A program made the position numbers and the translations under genes. Shown here piece after piece: positions 32,022 through 35,255 of a stretch of DNA of 35,255 bases. The first letter of the stretch is position 1, and every line of letters starts with the position of its first letter. Below the pieces are notes generated by a model. That model did not search any database. It was not told the origin of the DNA and saw only the letters and a program-made list of their open reading frames with translations. Origin of the DNA: Companilactobacillus musae (GTDB lineage Bacteria > Bacillota > Bacilli > Lactobacillales > Lactobacillaceae); assembly GCF_003967595.1 (NCBI RefSeq), contig NZ_BIFW01000014.1, positions 1 to 35,255 of the forward strand, in the 5' to 3' direction.

Positions 32022-34286
32022 ATGACTACATCAATTATTGGCTTTCCAAGAATCGGCGAAAACCGTGAATTAAAATTCAACACTGAAAAATATTGGCGTA
32101 AAGAAATCACTGAAACTGAATTACAGGATTTTGCCAAAGAATTACGTTTAAAACATTGGGAATTGGTTAAAAATGCTGGTATAGACGGTATTCCTAGCAA
32201 TGACTTTTCATTCTTCGATACTACTCTCGACACAGCTTATCTCTTTAACATCATTCCTGAAGCTGTTAAAAAGCTCAACCTATCACAATTAGATCGTTAC
32301 TTCGCTTTGGCACGTGGCTACCAAGGTCCCGAAGGTGATATAAAAGCTCTCCCTATGAAAAAATGGTTCAATACCAACTACCACTACTTAGTTCCTCAAT
32401 TCACTAAAGATACTGATATTAAATTAACTGACACTAAAATTTTTGACGAATATCAAGAAGCTAAAGATAACGGCATCAAAACTCGTCCTGTCATTGTTGG
32501 ACCTTTTACCCTTCTTTCATTAAGTGAATTCCATGACGTTGAAGCTAATGATTTCGTTGATGATTTGGTCAAAACCTATCAAGAAGTTTTCACTAAATTG
32601 TCAGCACAAGGTGCTCAATGGATTCAATTAGATGAACCTGAACTAGTCAAAGATGTTACTGGTTCAAAGAAAATCCTCTTTAAAGAAATTTATACTAAAT
32701 TGTTACAAAACAAAGCTGGTCTTAAAGTTCTACTTCAAACATATTTTGGCGATGTTCGCGATGTCTATAATGATTTAATCAATCTTGATGTCGAAGGAAT
32801 CGGCCTAGATTTTCATGAAGGACGTAAGACTAATGAACTCGTTCAATCAGGCTTCCCAGATGATAAAATTCTTTTTGCTGGAGTAGTTAACGGTAAAAAT
32901 ATTTGGCGTAATCATTACGAAGAAACTGTTACTTTAATCAAGAATTTACCTGCCAAAAATATCGTTATTTCAACCTCATGTTCTCTATTACATGTACCAT
33001 TTACTATCGAAAATGAAACCTTCCCAGCTGAAATCAAGCAACATTTTGCTTTTGCCAAAGAAAAACTAACTGAATTAGATGACATTCAAGCCATTTTAAA
33101 TGGACAAGGTCAAACTGCTGAAGCTAAAAATAAAGCTCTTTTTGAAAAACCACGTGTTCAACCTAATAAGGCAGTCCATCAAAGAATTGCTCAACTAACT
33201 GAAGATTCTTTTGTCAGATATCCTGCCTTGGCACAACGTGCTGCTATTCAAAAACAAGAGTTCAATTTACCTTTGCTTCCTACAACTACTATTGGTTCTT
33301 TCCCACAAACCAAAGAAGTCAAAAAAACTCGTGCCAAATTCCGTCATGAAGAAATTTCCCAGGATGAATACGACAAATTCATTGCTGGTCATATTAACGA
33401 ATGGATCAAATGGCAAGAAGATATCGGCCTTGATGTTTTAGTCCATGGTGAATTTGAACGTAACGACATGGTAGAATATTTTGGACAAAATCTTGACGGC
33501 TATCTCTTCAGTAAAAATGGTTGGGTTCAATCATATGGTACACGTGGCGTTAAACCACCAATTATCTGGGGCGATGTTGCTAGAAATCATCCTATCACCG
33601 TCAAGTGGTCTAAATATGCTCAAGAACAAACTGACAAAATCGTCAAAGGAATGTTAACAGGTCCAGTAACTATTTTGAATTGGTCCTTCCCTCGTGAAGA
33701 TATCTCAATTAAAGATTCAACTATCCAGATTGCCTTGGCCATTCAAGATGAAGTTCTCGATCTTGAAAAGAACGGTATCAAAATCATTCAAATTGACGAA
33801 GCTGCTTTACGTGAAAAATTGCCACTTCGTAAAACCGATTGGTATTCTGAATACCTTGATTGGGCCGTACCTGCCTTCCGTCTAGTTCACAGCAAAGTTA
33901 AACCAACGACCCAAATTCACACTCACATGTGCTATTCTGAATTTACTGATATTATCCCTGCTATTCAAAACCTAGACGCTGACGTTATTTCCTTTGAAGC
34001 TTCACGTTCTAACTTGGAAATTTTGGACGCCTTACAAAAGGAACATTTCCAACTTCAAGTTGGACCTGGTGTCTACGATATTCATTCACCACGTATTCCA
34101 TCAGTTGAAGAAATTAAGACTACTATCCACAAGATTCTTGAAAAAGTCCCTGAAGAAAAAGTTTGGATCAATCCCGACTGTGGACTTAAGACACGTGGTG
34201 TTAAAGAGGCTAAAGCTAGTGTTGAGAACTTAACTACAGCCGCTAAAGAAGTCAGAGAGGAACTACTTGTCCATGACAGAAACTAA
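32022..34286 (+). CDS. metE: Cobalamin-independent methionine synthase
   Basis: 754 residues, the usual MetE length. It transfers a methyl group from 5-methyltetrahydropteroyl-triglutamate to homocysteine, making methionine in the cytoplasm. The two barrel halves start at [16 protein letters not shown] and at [15 protein letters not shown] (about residue 425). Zinc ligands are visible: HTHMC (His635, Cys637) and NPDCGLKTR (Cys720). AAGGGGA precedes the start. No T-box or S-box is seen; control is through the MET-box. metF overlaps its 3' end. Confidence 0.96.
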   Translation: MTTSIIGFPRIGENRELKFNTEKYWRKEITETELQDFAKELRLKHWELVKNAGIDGIPSNDFSFFDTTLDTAYLFNIIPEAVKKLNLSQLDRYFALARGYQGPEGDIKALPMKKWFNTNYHYLVPQFTKDTDIKLTDTKIFDEYQEAKDNGIKTRPVIVGPFTLLSLSEFHDVEANDFVDDLVKTYQEVFTKLSAQGAQWIQLDEPELVKDVTGSKKILFKEIYTKLLQNKAGLKVLLQTYFGDVRDVYNDLINLDVEGIGLDFHEGRKTNELVQSGFPDDKILFAGVVNGKNIWRNHYEETVTLIKNLPAKNIVISTSCSLLHVPFTIENETFPAEIKQHFAFAKEKLTELDDIQAILNGQGQTAEAKNKALFEKPRVQPNKAVHQRIAQLTEDSFVRYPALAQRAAIQKQEFNLPLLPTTTIGSFPQTKEVKKTRAKFRHEEISQDEYDKFIAGHINEWIKWQEDIGLDVLVHGEFERNDMVEYFGQNLDGYLFSKNGWVQSYGTRGVKPPIIWGDVARNHPITVKWSKYAQEQTDKIVKGMLTGPVTILNWSFPREDISIKDSTIQIALAIQDEVLDLEKNGIKIIQIDEAALREKLPLRKTDWYSEYLDWAVPAFRLVHSKVKPTTQIHTHMCYSEFTDIIPAIQNLDADVISFEASRSNLEILDALQKEHFQLQVGPGVYDIHSPRIPSVEEIKTTIHKILEKVPEEKVWINPDCGLKTRGVKEAKASVENLTTAAKEVREELLVHDRN

Positions 34287-35148
34287 AAAAACTCCAACTT
34301 TATCCTTTGAAGTCTTTCCCCCTAACTCCGAAGTTGGAGTTGGCAAATTAACCGCTACTCTGGATCAATTAAAGGGACTTAATCCTAGTTTTATCAGTGT
34401 TACTGCAAGTAACCATAAATTAAACTACGAAAAAACTACTATTGATTTAGCTAAATATGTAAAAGATACACTTGGATGCAACACAATGGTTCATATGCCA
34501 GCCGCCTATGTCACCAAAAAACAAGTTGATGACGTTTTGGAGCAACTCGACACAATGCATATCAATCAAGTACTAGCTCTACGTGGTGATATCGTTGACG
34601 GTTACACACCAGAAAATGATTTTACTTACGCTAGTGATCTAACAACTTATATTAAAGAGAAGAAACCATATTTTGAAGTTTCCGGTGCCTGTTATCCCGA
34701 AGTTCATCCCGATTCAAAAAATCGAATCGACGATATCAAGCACTTGAAAAATAAAGTTGATGCTGGTTGTGATCAATTAATTACTCAACTTTTCTATGAC
34801 AACGAACAATTTTATCGTTTCCAAGAAGAATGTGCTATTGCCAATATCAACGTTCCTATTCTTGCCGGTATCATGCCGATTGTTAATCGCAAACAAGCCT
34901 TACACGTTATCGAAAACTGTGCTGCTCGTTTGCCTAAGAAGTTTATTAATATTTTGGATAAATATAAGGACAATCCTGTTTCACTAAAAGAAGCTGGCAT
35001 TGCCTACGCCGTTGATCAGATCGTTGATTTAGTTACCAATGATGTTGATGGCGTTCATCTTTATACAATGAATAAGTCCGATACTGCTAAACATATTTTC
35101 AGCAATACTGCTTCATTGTTTGACTTAGAAACTGCTGTGGAAGAGTAA
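34267..35148 (+). CDS. metF: Methylenetetrahydrofolate reductase
   Basis: 293 residues. An FAD-binding barrel enzyme that reduces 5,10-methylene- to 5-methyltetrahydrofolate, the methyl donor used by MetE. Family marks are [11 protein letters not shown] (catalytic Glu), VTASNH (variant of VTYGAGG), QVLALRGDI and [12 protein letters not shown]. It overlaps metE by 20 bases. TTG at 34267 has AGAGAGG at a 6-base spacing, while ATG at 34273 is 12 bases away; either may be the start. Confidence 0.94.
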   Translation: MSMTETKKTPTLSFEVFPPNSEVGVGKLTATLDQLKGLNPSFISVTASNHKLNYEKTTIDLAKYVKDTLGCNTMVHMPAAYVTKKQVDDVLEQLDTMHINQVLALRGDIVDGYTPENDFTYASDLTTYIKEKKPYFEVSGACYPEVHPDSKNRIDDIKHLKNKVDAGCDQLITQLFYDNEQFYRFQEECAIANINVPILAGIMPIVNRKQALHVIENCAARLPKKFINILDKYKDNPVSLKEAGIAYAVDQIVDLVTNDVDGVHLYTMNKSDTAKHIFSNTASLFDLETAVEE

Positions 35149-35176
35149 AATCGAATCAATGGGACTTATATAAATT

Positions 35177-35255
35177 TTCCGTCTTCCACAACAAAGCCGA
35201 TTGGGCTGGAACGTAGTGGGCACGAATTTGAACCGATTGAAGTTCACAATCGTTT
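35177..35255 (+). repeat. GGAACGTRGTGG element, copy C (cut by window end)
   Basis: Left arm about 35177-35205, core GGCTGGAACGTAGTGGGCACG (split around 35204-35224), then hairpin 1 with stem CGATTG/CAATCG and loop AAGTTCA. The loop is identical to copy A, but the stem bases differ while still pairing. Hairpin 2 and the right arm lie past the window. It follows metF. Confidence 0.85.

Overview
The window is a low-GC Firmicutes chromosome segment, most likely from a Lactobacillaceae species of the Companilactobacillus type. This is inferred from a C-terminal SLAP surface domain, a WxL-domain lectin, a catabolic acetolactate pathway, a perfect MET-box upstream of metE, a SOS-regulated UvrX/YolD pair and consistently low-GC codon use. 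I see no rRNA, tRNA, CRISPR array, prophage or intact insertion sequence. The content is mostly accessory metabolism, transport, regulation and cell-surface functions.

Layout. 1-1.5 kb: repeat remnants, a GT8 glycosyltransferase (-) and a short peptide deformylase (+). 1.5-2.5 kb: secreted SLAP-domain protein (-). 2.8-6.2 kb: manganese locus, with usp and mntH (-) divergent from a 53-codon ORF and a DtxR/MntR-like regulator (+). 6.3-8.0 kb: Mor-like small HTH protein (-), WYL regulator (+) and MarR regulator (-). 8.1-10.6 kb: alsS-alsD acetoin pathway (+). 10.6-14.6 kb: three tandem paralogous EamA transporters (-), each with its own promoter and structured leader, with a divergent DprA paralog between the second and third. 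15.1-18.0 kb: alpha/beta hydrolase and an A-B-C ordered beta-glucoside-type PTS permease (-), with a well-defined promoter, a cre site and an inverted-repeat operator. 18.3-21.8 kb: degenerate EAL protein, PgaD-like membrane protein, PgaC-like GT2 synthase and a membrane-anchored matrixin protease (+), probably c-di-GMP-controlled exopolysaccharide. 21.9-23.3 kb: TetR repressor (-) divergent from a TSUP exporter (+) over two tandem operators. 23.5-25.8 kb: DHA2 drug efflux pump with a leader-peptide/terminator attenuator and a CatA-type acetyltransferase (-). 26.0-28.5 kb: WxL/L-type lectin surface protein (+). 28.8-30.7 kb: LexA-box-controlled UvrX polymerase and YolD (+). 30.9-35.1 kb: LysR regulator (-) divergent from metE-metF (+) with the MET-box between them.

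The most unusual signal is outside the genes. A dispersed element with the core GGAACGTRGTGG occurs at least five times. The two complete copies fold into a long outer stem enclosing two hairpins. Between copies the stem sequences change while base pairing is kept, and the first hairpin's apical loop stays nearly constant. This is compensatory variation, so a structured DNA or RNA element is under selection or is copied as a hairpin. Other second-look items are the candidate ribosome-mediated attenuator in front of the efflux pump, and the three related EamA leaders, one of which masks its own ribosome-binding region with a perfect 10-bp pairing.
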